10,023 bases of DNA from Bacteroidota bacterium (GTDB lineage: Bacteria; Bacteroidota; Ignavibacteria; Ignavibacteriales; Ignavibacteriaceae), in contig JAEXTA010000233.1 of NCBI GenBank assembly GCA_023453665.1, forward strand, positions 1 to 10,023, written 5' to 3'. Under the pieces are notes generated by a model. The model did no database searches and was not told the origin of the DNA. It worked only from the letters and a program-made list of their open reading frames with translations. The position numbers and the translations under genes were made by a program. Below, one piece after another: positions 1 through 5,634 of this stretch; within the stretch, counting starts at the first letter, position 1, and every line of letters starts with the position of its first letter.

Positions 1-439
1 TAGTATATAAGATTGTACCGCTTGCACCAGCTACAAAACCTGTATCTGAATTGACAAACTCAACATCCCATAAAGTAGTTGTAACACCTGAGTTTTGTTC
101 AATCCAGTTAGTACCGCCATCAGTAGATTTCATTATCAATCCGCCGGTACCAGCTATGTAGCCAATATTCTGATCGATAAATGTTATTGAATATATGTCC
201 CTTGCCTGCTGATCCGGATATGAAACTGACCATGATAATCCTGAATCTGTAGATAAAGTTACTGCACTGCCATTTCCCACGAGGATAGATTTGCTGAGAC
301 TCAGGACTGCTGCATCATTGTGATCAGCTCCTGTTGGTAAGGGGTTTTGCCACTCCCAATCGAATACCTGCGGATATAAACCTGAAGTGAGGATAAATGA
401 TAAAATAATGATCGTAATAAATTTATGAGTTGATTTCAT
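1..439 (-). CDS. Exported YCF48/BNR-repeat protein, 5' part (runs off left edge)
   Basis: The reading frame is open from an ATG at 439 to the window edge, giving 146 codons with no stop. AGGGAG lies a few bases upstream of the ATG as a good ribosome binding site. The product starts with a signal peptide (basic MKSTHK, hydrophobic core about residues 8-20, likely cleavage near residue 24). It then shows beta-propeller style repeats: STDSGLSW at 63-70, NIGYIAGTGGLIMKSTDGGTNW around 91-112, and DTGFVAGASGTILYT at 132-146. The Asp-box-like S-T-D-x-G-x-x-W and the alternating 'G(F/Y)(I/V)AG..G.I..(S/T)' strands are hallmarks of YCF48-like/BNR proteins. In Bacteroidota-type genomes these are often long secreted proteins, many with a T9SS tail. 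The C-terminus is outside the window, so full length and any sorting domain are unknown. It is transcribed away from the lipoprotein gene at 638. A substrate or specific function cannot be assigned. Confidence 0.88.
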   Translation of the reverse strand, partial: MKSTHKFITIIILSFILTSGLYPQVFDWEWQNPLPTGADHNDAAVLSLSKSILVGNGSAVTLSTDSGLSWSVSYPDQQARDIYSITFIDQNIGYIAGTGGLIMKSTDGGTNWIEQNSGVTTTLWDVEFVNSDTGFVAGASGTILYT

Positions 440-494
440 AGTAACTCCCTGAAAAATTAAGAGTAATGAAATTTTTTCCAATCAATTTTAATGC

Positions 495-523
495 AACATA
501 GGGTACTACTTTTAAATAATCAA
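495..523 (-). promoter_or_regulatory. Candidate sigma70-like promoter for the YCF48-type gene
   Basis: On the minus strand TTGATT (518-523) and TATGTT (495-500) are separated by exactly 17 bases. Each matches four of six consensus positions. They would place a transcript start about 50 bases before the ATG at 439. The region is very AT-rich, so a chance match is possible. Confidence 0.25.
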
Positions 524-596
524 TCAAATAATATTATTTCTATTTGGTGAAAAAACGCAGATCATGATTGTGATAAATAGTTTTAATTTCTTTCTG

Positions 597-604
597 TATA
601 TTTG
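597..604 (+). promoter_or_regulatory. Candidate Bacteroidota-type -7 box for the lipoprotein gene
   Basis: TATATTTG matches the TAnnTTTG -7 element known from Bacteroidota promoters. It lies 33 bases before the ATG at 638, which would leave a short leader containing the AAAGGA ribosome binding site (628-633). A convincing -33 TTTG box at the usual distance was not found, so this rests on one element. Confidence 0.3.
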
Positions 605-637
605 TCGCAACTTCTTAAAAATTTAATAAAGGATACT

Positions 638-1345
638 ATGAAAAAAATATTTGTAGCTATAGTTTTGTTATCAATTAGCCTGTTTACAGGTTGCGAAAAT
701 AAAGAAGAAGCTAAAGACGAAATGATGAAAGAATCGCTGGGTATGCGTGCCGTTGAAGTGATTGATTTACTAAATGCGCCGGGATACACATATTTACAGG
801 TGAAAGAAAAAGAAAACACTTTCTGGATAGCTGTTCCTCAAATGGAAGTTGAAAAAGGTGAAAAACTTTATTTTTCAAAAAGTATGGAAATGAAAAATTT
901 CAGAAGCGAAACAATTGATAAAACTTTTGAATCAGTTTTGTTTGTGGAAGATATAACCCGTAATCCGAATCAACAGCACGAACAATTATCGAATGTTCAT
1001 TCACAGGTGGGCAATGTAGTTAAAGAAGAAATTAAATTGGAACCTGTCCCTGGCGGCTTTACAATTGAAAAAATTTACGCTGACAAAGAATCTCTTTCCG
1101 GTAAAATCATAAAGGTTAAAGGTAAAGTAGTAAAGTTTAACAAACAGATAATGAACAGGAACTGGATTCATCTGCAGGATGGAACAGGAACACAGGGTAA
1201 TTTTGATTTAATGGTAACAAGTAATGATGATGTCACCGTTGGTCAGATAGTTATCGCAGAAGGTAAGGTTGCAGTGAATAAAGATTTTGGTTCAGGTTAT
1301 TCTTACTCAGTTCTTCTTGAAGAAGCAAAGGTAAAGCCTGAATAA
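638..1345 (+). CDS. Lipoprotein with C-terminal OB-fold-like domain
   Basis: The product has 235 residues from the ATG at 638, which is preceded by AAAGGA at 628-633. A TTG 36 bases upstream in the same frame would put extra residues before an otherwise perfect lipoprotein signal, so it is rejected as the start. The signal is MKKIF, a hydrophobic stretch, then the lipobox LFTG-C with C19 as the predicted lipidated cysteine. A charged linker follows. Residues about 37-105 form one module (GYTYLQVKEKENTFWIAVPQ, later MKNF and FVEDI), similar in pattern to periplasmic proteins I recall from Geobacter and relatives. Residues about 150-232 look like an OB fold: KVKGKVVKFNKQIMNRNWIHLQDGTG, then VGQIVIAEGKV and KDFGSGYSYSVLLEEA. 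The same NWxHxQDGTG / DKDFGxGYxYxVxxE pattern occurs in small secreted OB-fold proteins, sometimes near cytochrome genes. The ligand is unknown, and nothing here indicates nucleic-acid binding in the envelope. Neighbouring genes do not suggest a pathway. Confidence 0.9.
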   Translation: MKKIFVAIVLLSISLFTGCENKEEAKDEMMKESLGMRAVEVIDLLNAPGYTYLQVKEKENTFWIAVPQMEVEKGEKLYFSKSMEMKNFRSETIDKTFESVLFVEDITRNPNQQHEQLSNVHSQVGNVVKEEIKLEPVPGGFTIEKIYADKESLSGKIIKVKGKVVKFNKQIMNRNWIHLQDGTGTQGNFDLMVTSNDDVTVGQIVIAEGKVAVNKDFGSGYSYSVLLEEAKVKPE

Positions 1346-1431
1346 ATTTATTTTAAAATCTAGATCGTGCTAACTTAAAGTGTAGATTCAGTTAGTAAAA
1401 GCATACTCAAAATCGTTGTTAAAATATTTCT

Positions 1432-1501
1432 TTATTCTAAGGCTTACTCATACTCATTACTTTCAAGTGTTACTATTAACGCTTTGTTAGAATAATTTTT
1501 T
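1432..1501 (+). other. Long-loop inverted repeat followed by T run
   Basis: TTATTCTAA (1432-1440) and TTAGAATAA (1487-1495) are perfect 9-base complements separated by 46 bases, and six T residues follow at 1496-1501. The structure lies between the convergent ends of the lipoprotein gene and the gene at 1500-2021. It could be a poor terminator for the plus strand, but the stem is all A/T apart from one pair and the loop is long, so this is weak. The rest of 1346-1499 shows no gene. Confidence 0.2.
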
Positions 1502-2021
1502 AATTCCATTTTAATAAAGTATCTGTATATCGGATTTTCTTATTAATGTTGACCCATTCCATTTGAGACGCTAAAGCAATGTGAATCGAGTTTCCAGAAA
1601 TTAATCCTAATTTCCACCATTCAAATTGGAATGGTCGATATGTGAAATCCATATAGTGAATAGCAATCACCTTCGTACCGTCTGGCTGCAAAAAACCGAA
1701 ATACTGTCTATTGTAATTTTTTCTCAGCCTTCTCTTACAGTCTTCTAAAGCTTTTGAATTAAAACCGAGTTGACGTTCAATTTCCACCTCAATAATCTTT
1801 TCTGCTGCAATAATATCCTCAATTGAAGGTGTGAATCTTATCAGACGCAAATCATCCATAATTGGAAAAGTATCAGAATTAGAAGAAAAAATAACTCCCT
1901 CCCCATCATAAAATTGTTCTAACCTGATAGTTGTAGCTATTGGAATTGAAATAGTATCAATTTGCGCATAGAGAATTGAAGGTAAAAGGATAATTAAAGA
2001 TTTCCAATATACATATCTCAT
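1500..2021 (-). CDS. Small exported protein of unknown function
   Basis: The product has 173 residues from the ATG at 2021, with GGGATAG a few bases upstream as a modest ribosome binding site. The N-terminus MRYVYWKSLIILLPSILYAQ reads as a signal peptide with likely cleavage next to the A-Q at 19-20. The mature part has a predicted helical, charged section (RFTPSIEDIIAAEKII at 62-77, then KALEDCKRRLRK at 90-101). It continues with NYNRQYFGFLQPDGTKVIAI (102-121), a pattern seen in uncharacterised Bacteroidota proteins, and an aromatic C-terminal part. There is one cysteine (C95) and no lipobox, so a soluble periplasmic or exported location is inferred. It lies 51 bases downstream of aguB on the same strand and could be the last gene of that transcript. 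I do not recognise the family with certainty. Confidence 0.75.
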   Translation of the reverse strand: MRYVYWKSLIILLPSILYAQIDTISIPIATTIRLEQFYDGEGVIFSSNSDTFPIMDDLRLIRFTPSIEDIIAAEKIIEVEIERQLGFNSKALEDCKRRLRKNYNRQYFGFLQPDGTKVIAIHYMDFTYRPFQFEWWKLGLISGNSIHIALASQMEWVNINKKIRYTDTLLKWN

Positions 2022-2054
2022 GGTCTATCCCAGATAATATCATTTAGTCCCAAA

Positions 2055-2086
2055 CTGATTTAATTTATGAAATCAGGATTTTTTTT
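2055..2086 (+). terminator. Hairpin with T8 tract at the 3' end of aguB
   Basis: CTGATTT (2055-2061) pairs with AAATCAG (2070-2076) around an 8-base loop, and eight T residues follow at 2079-2086 when read on the plus strand. It has terminator form for plus-strand transcription, where no sense gene needs it, so it might limit antisense transcription into aguB. On the minus strand, the aguB direction, the A run precedes the stem and only three T residues follow, so it would be a weak terminator between aguB and the gene at 1500-2021. The stem contains the aguB stop codon (2073-2075). Confidence 0.3.
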
Positions 2087-2993
2087 GATCCATAAATCTT
2101 TCCTGGATCTGTCCATAAGTTTCTATCCTTCTGTCACGGAGGAACGGCCAGTTCCTTCTTATGTATTCAATCCTGTTAAGATCAAGTTCGGCAAAAACAA
2201 TTTCTTCTTTATCAACGGATGCCTGTGCTATTATAACGCCCTGAGGATCAGCTATAAAAGATGAACCCCAGAACTCCAATCCTGCCGATTCGGGATTTTC
2301 TTTTTCCAATCCAATTCGATTTACGGAAGCAACAAAAACGCCGTTAGCTATTGCATGGCTTCTCTGTATGGTTTGCCACGATTCGAATTGTTGTTTGCCG
2401 TGCTCCTTTTTTTCATGCGGATGCCAACCGATAGCAGTCGGGTAAAATATGACTTCAGCACCCAGAAGCGCTGTCAGTCTCGCACCTTCGGGATACCATT
2501 GATCCCAGCAAATTAATGTACCAAGGTTTCCATATTCAGTTTTAAATGTTTTATAACCAAGATCACCGGGTGTGAAATAAAATTTTTCGTAAAAGGAAGG
2601 ATCATCCGGTATGTGCATCTTTCGATAGTGACCAGCAATTTCACCTCTTGAATTAATTACTACAAGACTGTTGTGATAAAGTCCTGCTGTTCTTTTTTCA
2701 AAAAGCGGCACGACAACAACAACTTTTAATTTTTTAGCAAGGGCACCAATTGTTTTTGTTGAGGGACCAGGAATAGTCTCAGCCAGATCAAAATATTTAA
2801 TGTCTTCTTTCTGACAAAAATACTGTGAGCGGTATAGTTCGGGAAGACATATTACCTTAGCGCCTTTTTTTGCAGCTTTGGAAATCCACAACAAAGCCTT
2901 TTCAAGATTCTTATCGGGGTTTTTAGACAGTGAAATCTGAATTAATCCTATTGGTATTTTTCTATTTACAATATCCTGATTTTTCTTATTCAT
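2073..2993 (-). CDS. aguB: N-carbamoylputrescine amidase (nitrilase superfamily)
   Basis: The product has 306 residues and the nitrilase-superfamily catalytic triad is intact: E52 in CLPELYRSQYFC, K125 in HYRKMHIPDDP and C162 in LICWDQWYPEGAR. The motifs MHIPDDPSFYEKFYFTPGD, ICWDQWYPEGARLTAL, YPTAIGWHP and FWGSSFIADPQG are the signature of the N-carbamoylputrescine amidase (AguB, EC 3.5.1.53) branch, and the length is normal for that family. The enzyme hydrolyses N-carbamoylputrescine to putrescine, CO2 and ammonia, the last step of the arginine-agmatine route to polyamines. It should act in the cytoplasm, as no signal peptide is present. Its usual partner, agmatine deiminase (aguA), is not in this window. 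The start at 2993 lies only 27 bases after the stop of the MORN-repeat gene. It has an AT-rich leader without a clear Shine-Dalgarno sequence, so it may be translated after co-transcription with the MORN genes or from a weak local signal. Confidence 0.93.
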   Translation of the reverse strand: MNKKNQDIVNRKIPIGLIQISLSKNPDKNLEKALLWISKAAKKGAKVICLPELYRSQYFCQKEDIKYFDLAETIPGPSTKTIGALAKKLKVVVVVPLFEKRTAGLYHNSLVVINSRGEIAGHYRKMHIPDDPSFYEKFYFTPGDLGYKTFKTEYGNLGTLICWDQWYPEGARLTALLGAEVIFYPTAIGWHPHEKKEHGKQQFESWQTIQRSHAIANGVFVASVNRIGLEKENPESAGLEFWGSSFIADPQGVIIAQASVDKEEIVFAELDLNRIEYIRRNWPFLRDRRIETYGQIQERFMDQKKS

Positions 2994-3020
2994 ATTATTT
3001 AAATAATAATTAATTCCCGT

Positions 3021-3935
3021 TTAATATTTATATTTAGTTTCGCCCAGTACTTTCCCATCCTGTGAATATTCGATTGAGGATTTTAAAACCCCATCAACAT
3101 AATTTTCGATATACCAGAGAGTTTTATCTTCCCTGTAAATTTTTGTTTCGCCGGTGAGTTTATCTTTTTTATAATTCTGTTCTGTCCACAGCGTGCCATT
3201 TTTATAATAAGATTTTGTTATTCCCTCTTTCATTCCTGATTTATAATTTTCTTCAGATTTTAAATTTCCGGCTTCATAATAAACTTTTGACAAACCTGAT
3301 TGTTTTCCGAAAATATAATTTCTTTCTGATTCTTTCGCACCACTCTCATAATATTCAATCGACAAACCTTCAAGTTGACTGCCGTCATACTCATATTCGC
3401 CTTTAAGCTGACCGTTCTCATAATACCATTTTGTTGTGCCTGATTGTAAACCGTTTTTAAATTCCGCTTCGGTTTTTATTGAGCCCCCGGGATAATATTC
3501 TTTTGTTACTCCGATTCTTTTCCCCTGCCTGAAATCTGAGATTGAAAATAATCCGCCAGATTCATGATATGATTTATATGAACCATCTAAAATTCCGTCT
3601 GAATAATTTCCAAGTTCTTTCAGTGAACCATTTTCATAATAAGTCCTGAATTCACCATTGTACTTATTGTTCTTATATGTAACGATTTCCTGAATAATGC
3701 CCTCTGAAGAATAAATATACGAGACGCCTTCTTTTACCCCCTGTTTATAGTTGATAATTTCTTTTATTATTCCTTTGTCAGAATAATATTTATTAACACC
3801 TTCAAGTGTTCCATTTCTGAAATTTTCAACCTGTTTCAGCATTTTGTTTGTATAGTATGAACGGATCAGACCATCCTGTGCAATCGCTGCTAACATAAAG
3901 TTTAATGTTAGTATTGTTGTAAACAATAATTTCAT
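3021..3935 (-). CDS. Exported MORN-repeat (YwqK-like) protein, shorter paralogue
   Basis: Two in-frame ATG codons compete, at 3941 and 3935. The strong AAGGAG lies 1 base from the first but 7 bases from the second, so 3935 is preferred (304 residues; 306 from 3941). The signal peptide MKLLFTTILTLNFMLAAIAQ is followed almost at once by about eleven and a half tandem repeats of roughly 24 residues that fill the protein. The repeat pattern is (K/R)xYYxNGxLKxExNYxxGxxxGxx; clear copies are KWYYENGQLKGEYEYDGSQL and KSYYKNGTLWTEQNYKKDKL. These are MORN-variant repeats (Pfam MORN_2 type), often named 'toxin-antitoxin system YwqK family antitoxin'. With an export signal and no toxin gene nearby, that name should not be taken as function. 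The gene follows its longer paralogue by about 17 bases and probably shares its transcript. An extended beta-repeat fold and an envelope or extracellular location are inferred; the partner is unknown. Confidence 0.9.
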   Translation of the reverse strand: MKLLFTTILTLNFMLAAIAQDGLIRSYYTNKMLKQVENFRNGTLEGVNKYYSDKGIIKEIINYKQGVKEGVSYIYSSEGIIQEIVTYKNNKYNGEFRTYYENGSLKELGNYSDGILDGSYKSYHESGGLFSISDFRQGKRIGVTKEYYPGGSIKTEAEFKNGLQSGTTKWYYENGQLKGEYEYDGSQLEGLSIEYYESGAKESERNYIFGKQSGLSKVYYEAGNLKSEENYKSGMKEGITKSYYKNGTLWTEQNYKKDKLTGETKIYREDKTLWYIENYVDGVLKSSIEYSQDGKVLGETKYKY

Positions 3936-3942
3936 TTTCATT

Positions 3943-3948
3943 CTCCTT
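3943..3948 (-). promoter_or_regulatory. Shine-Dalgarno deciding the start of the shorter MORN gene
   Basis: AAGGAG on the minus strand is 1 base before the ATG at 3941 and 7 bases before the ATG at 3935. The spacing favours 3935. This is one of the strongest ribosome binding sites in the window, and it lies just after the stop codon (3953-3955) of the upstream paralogue. Confidence 0.75.
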
Positions 3949-3952
3949 AAAT

Positions 3953-5281
3953 TCAGTTTGAACTTACGAGAATACCATCTCTGTTGTATTCTCTTCTGAT
4001 AACTGGTTTTCCGTTCTGATACAACTCTTCACGTTCTGTTTTCCTGTTTTCAAAATAACTTCGTAACCAGCCGTTAAGTTCACCGTTAATGTATTCTTCT
4101 TCCTGTTTAAGAAAACTGTTTTTATAATAAGTAAGTTTTTTTCCGGTGAGTTTACCGTTGATATAATTTTCGACAGTTTTTAATAATCCATTTTCATGAT
4201 ACTGTTTGAATTCACCTGTCAGAACATCATTCACATATCTGCCCGCAGTCTGCATTGCACCGTTGTCATGAAAAGTGATTGCAATACCATTTTTCATATT
4301 TTCATCATACATAATTTCCGATTTAAGTACACCATCAGGATAATAAGTTTTTGTAAGCCCTTTCCTTATACCGTTTATGTATTCTATTTCTGATTCGACT
4401 ATTCCGTTTTCATAGAACATATATGATTTACCGTTGAGCGTATCTGCTTTGTAATTCCATTCTTCTTTAAGATATCCGCTTTCATAAAAAATCTTTGTTG
4501 AGTTTTCCCGGATTCCGTTTTCAAGAAATACTTCTTCTTTTAAAGAACCATTAGTAAAATATTCTTTCAGATTTTTTTCTTCCGATTCAAATTTTCCCTG
4601 GTAATCATACCTGATCCTGTTTACAAGTTCTCCGTTTTTGTAATCATCTTTTACCCGCACACTGCCGGCCATATCAAAAATTTTAACTTCACCTTCAAGT
4701 TTATCATTTATGAACATTGCTTCAAGCGCAACATTGTTAAGATTGCTGTCATGAAATATGCGTGTAATACCCTGCTGAACATTATCGCGGTAGCGTCTTT
4801 CAACTTCAACTTTCCCTGATTTGTAAAAAGTTCGTGATATATCATTCAAAAAACCATTAACGTAATTCCATTCACCCTGCAGTTCACCAGTTTTATAGTA
4901 AGTATATGTGATGCCTTCGAGTTTGCCGTCAAGATAATTTTGTTCCGCCCACAGTTCGCCTGATTCATAATACCATTTGGAGATACCTTGTTTTATCCCG
5001 TTACGATAATTCCATGTAATACTTAAAACACCATCCTGAAAAAACCAGTTTGAAATTCCTTCTTCTACACCATCAATAAATTGCCATTCTTTCCAGATTT
5101 TTCCGTTTGGATAGTACTCAAAGTAAGTTCCATTTATTTTACCATTAATGTAAGTTCCTTCGGTTTTCGTCACACCATTCGGATAATAAGTTTTTTTTGT
5201 TTCTGATCCAGCAGACTGTTGTGAAAAAACTGTCAGTCTAAACGAAAACAGTACAAAAATGATTGCAATTTTTATTCTCAA
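3953..5281 (-). CDS. Exported MORN-repeat (YwqK-like) protein, longer paralogue
   Basis: The product has 442 residues. The start is a TTG at 5281; no ATG or GTG lies between it and the in-frame stop upstream, and the TTG gives a complete signal peptide (MRIKIAIIFVLFSFRLTVFS, cleavage near residue 20-21). An AGAAGAG just before it is the likely ribosome binding site. Residues about 30-442 are some 17 tandem MORN-variant repeats of about 24 residues, for example KTYYPNGVTKTEGTYINGKI and KWYYESGELWAEQNYLDGKL. Units near residues 170-250 are degenerate: one has a short insertion (DSNLNNVALEAM) and one is shortened (YDYQGKFESEEKN), which divides the array into two blocks. No enzymatic domain, membrane anchor or T9SS tail is present. 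It heads the minus-strand run that continues into the shorter paralogue and aguB. Together they look like a tandem duplication that has diverged. Function is unknown; export to the periplasm or beyond is inferred from the signal peptide. Confidence 0.9.
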   Translation of the reverse strand: MRIKIAIIFVLFSFRLTVFSQQSAGSETKKTYYPNGVTKTEGTYINGKINGTYFEYYPNGKIWKEWQFIDGVEEGISNWFFQDGVLSITWNYRNGIKQGISKWYYESGELWAEQNYLDGKLEGITYTYYKTGELQGEWNYVNGFLNDISRTFYKSGKVEVERRYRDNVQQGITRIFHDSNLNNVALEAMFINDKLEGEVKIFDMAGSVRVKDDYKNGELVNRIRYDYQGKFESEEKNLKEYFTNGSLKEEVFLENGIRENSTKIFYESGYLKEEWNYKADTLNGKSYMFYENGIVESEIEYINGIRKGLTKTYYPDGVLKSEIMYDENMKNGIAITFHDNGAMQTAGRYVNDVLTGEFKQYHENGLLKTVENYINGKLTGKKLTYYKNSFLKQEEEYINGELNGWLRSYFENRKTEREELYQNGKPVIRREYNRDGILVSSN

Positions 5282-5344
5282 ATCTCTTCTAATTCCTATT
5301 GATAGATGCTGCTAAATTAAGATTATTTATACAAAGGAAAAAAG

Positions 5345-5569
5345 TCAATTTGATGAATAAATTGTTTGAATGATCCATTTTGTAGTAAACAAGTGGCATC
5401 GAACAACAGGATTTATTCCAATAAATTCTCTCAACTTTGTGTTGAAAAATTCGATAATAGACCAGAGTGCATCTACGCTTTGACCTGATTCGTTGTAAAA
5501 GAGTATTGATTTGATTTTTAAGTTGTGATTTAGTTGGACACGGTAAGAATTCATGAACAGTTGCTGCAT
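5345..5569 (-). CDS. Doubtful small ORF, 74 residues
   Basis: An ATG at 5569 opens 74 codons. A second ATG six codons in is an alternative start. Neither has a Shine-Dalgarno sequence, there is no signal peptide, and no family is recognised. The composition (LKIKSILFYNESGQSVDALW then IIEFFNTKLREFIG) is protein-like, with a possible amphipathic helix, so it may be a genuine small gene or the remnant of a larger one. Its stop overlaps the candidate -35 of the MORN operon, which argues against a conserved gene here. It is kept only as a low-confidence call because nothing else explains this part of the intergenic region. Confidence 0.2.
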   Translation of the reverse strand: MQQLFMNSYRVQLNHNLKIKSILFYNESGQSVDALWSIIEFFNTKLREFIGINPVVRCHLFTTKWIIQTIYSSN

Positions 5570-5582
5570 TTTAAATTATAAT
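5554..5582 (+). promoter_or_regulatory. Candidate promoter for the protease operon
   Basis: TGAACA (5554-5559) and a perfect TATAAT (5577-5582) are separated by 17 bases. They would give a leader of about 45 bases before the TTG start at 5635, with AGGGGA (5620-5625) as ribosome binding site. In Bacteroidota-like organisms the housekeeping promoter differs from this form, so confidence is limited. Confidence 0.3.
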
Positions 5583-5634
5583 TACATTTTTAATTCTTAT
5601 TTACCGAAGCATATTTAGCAGGGGAACGGTAATT

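Larger units (their letters stand above)
5282..5634. other. Divergent intergenic region, 353 bases
   Basis: This AT-rich stretch separates the minus-strand MORN operon from the plus-strand protease operon and should hold both promoters. On the minus strand TTGACT (5343-5348) followed by an AT-rich stretch with TATAAA (5326-5331) or TAATCT (5320-5325) is a possible promoter for the MORN genes, but the spacing suits only the poorer -10. The plus-strand candidate is listed separately. A doubtful small ORF occupies the middle. No RNA gene or mobile-element end was recognised. Confidence 0.5.

Noticed and set aside
602..637. Upstream TTG start for the lipoprotein gene
   Set aside because: It would place 12 residues before a perfect lipoprotein signal. 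The ATG at 638 has AAAGGA at good spacing and the start fits a lipobox at C19.
1432..1495. Integron attC-like appearance (inverted repeat with GTTAGAA near one end)
   Set aside because: The core does not fit GTTRRRY/RYYYAAC, since the last base is A and the partner reads TTCTAAG. There is no second site, cassette or integrase, and the inner boxes do not pair.
2067..2264. Plus-strand ORF of 65 codons over the aguB 3' end
   Set aside because: It lies wholly opposite aguB, lacks a ribosome binding site, and shows no family pattern. It is a shadow of the real gene.
4400..5250. Repetitive DNA in the MORN genes as a CRISPR array or transposon repeat
   Set aside because: The periodicity is about 72 bases and diverged, and it follows the protein repeat unit; there are no identical repeats with unique spacers.
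3021..5281. Toxin-antitoxin module based on the YwqK antitoxin family name
   Set aside because: Both proteins have signal peptides and no toxin-like gene is adjacent, so only the repeat type is supported.
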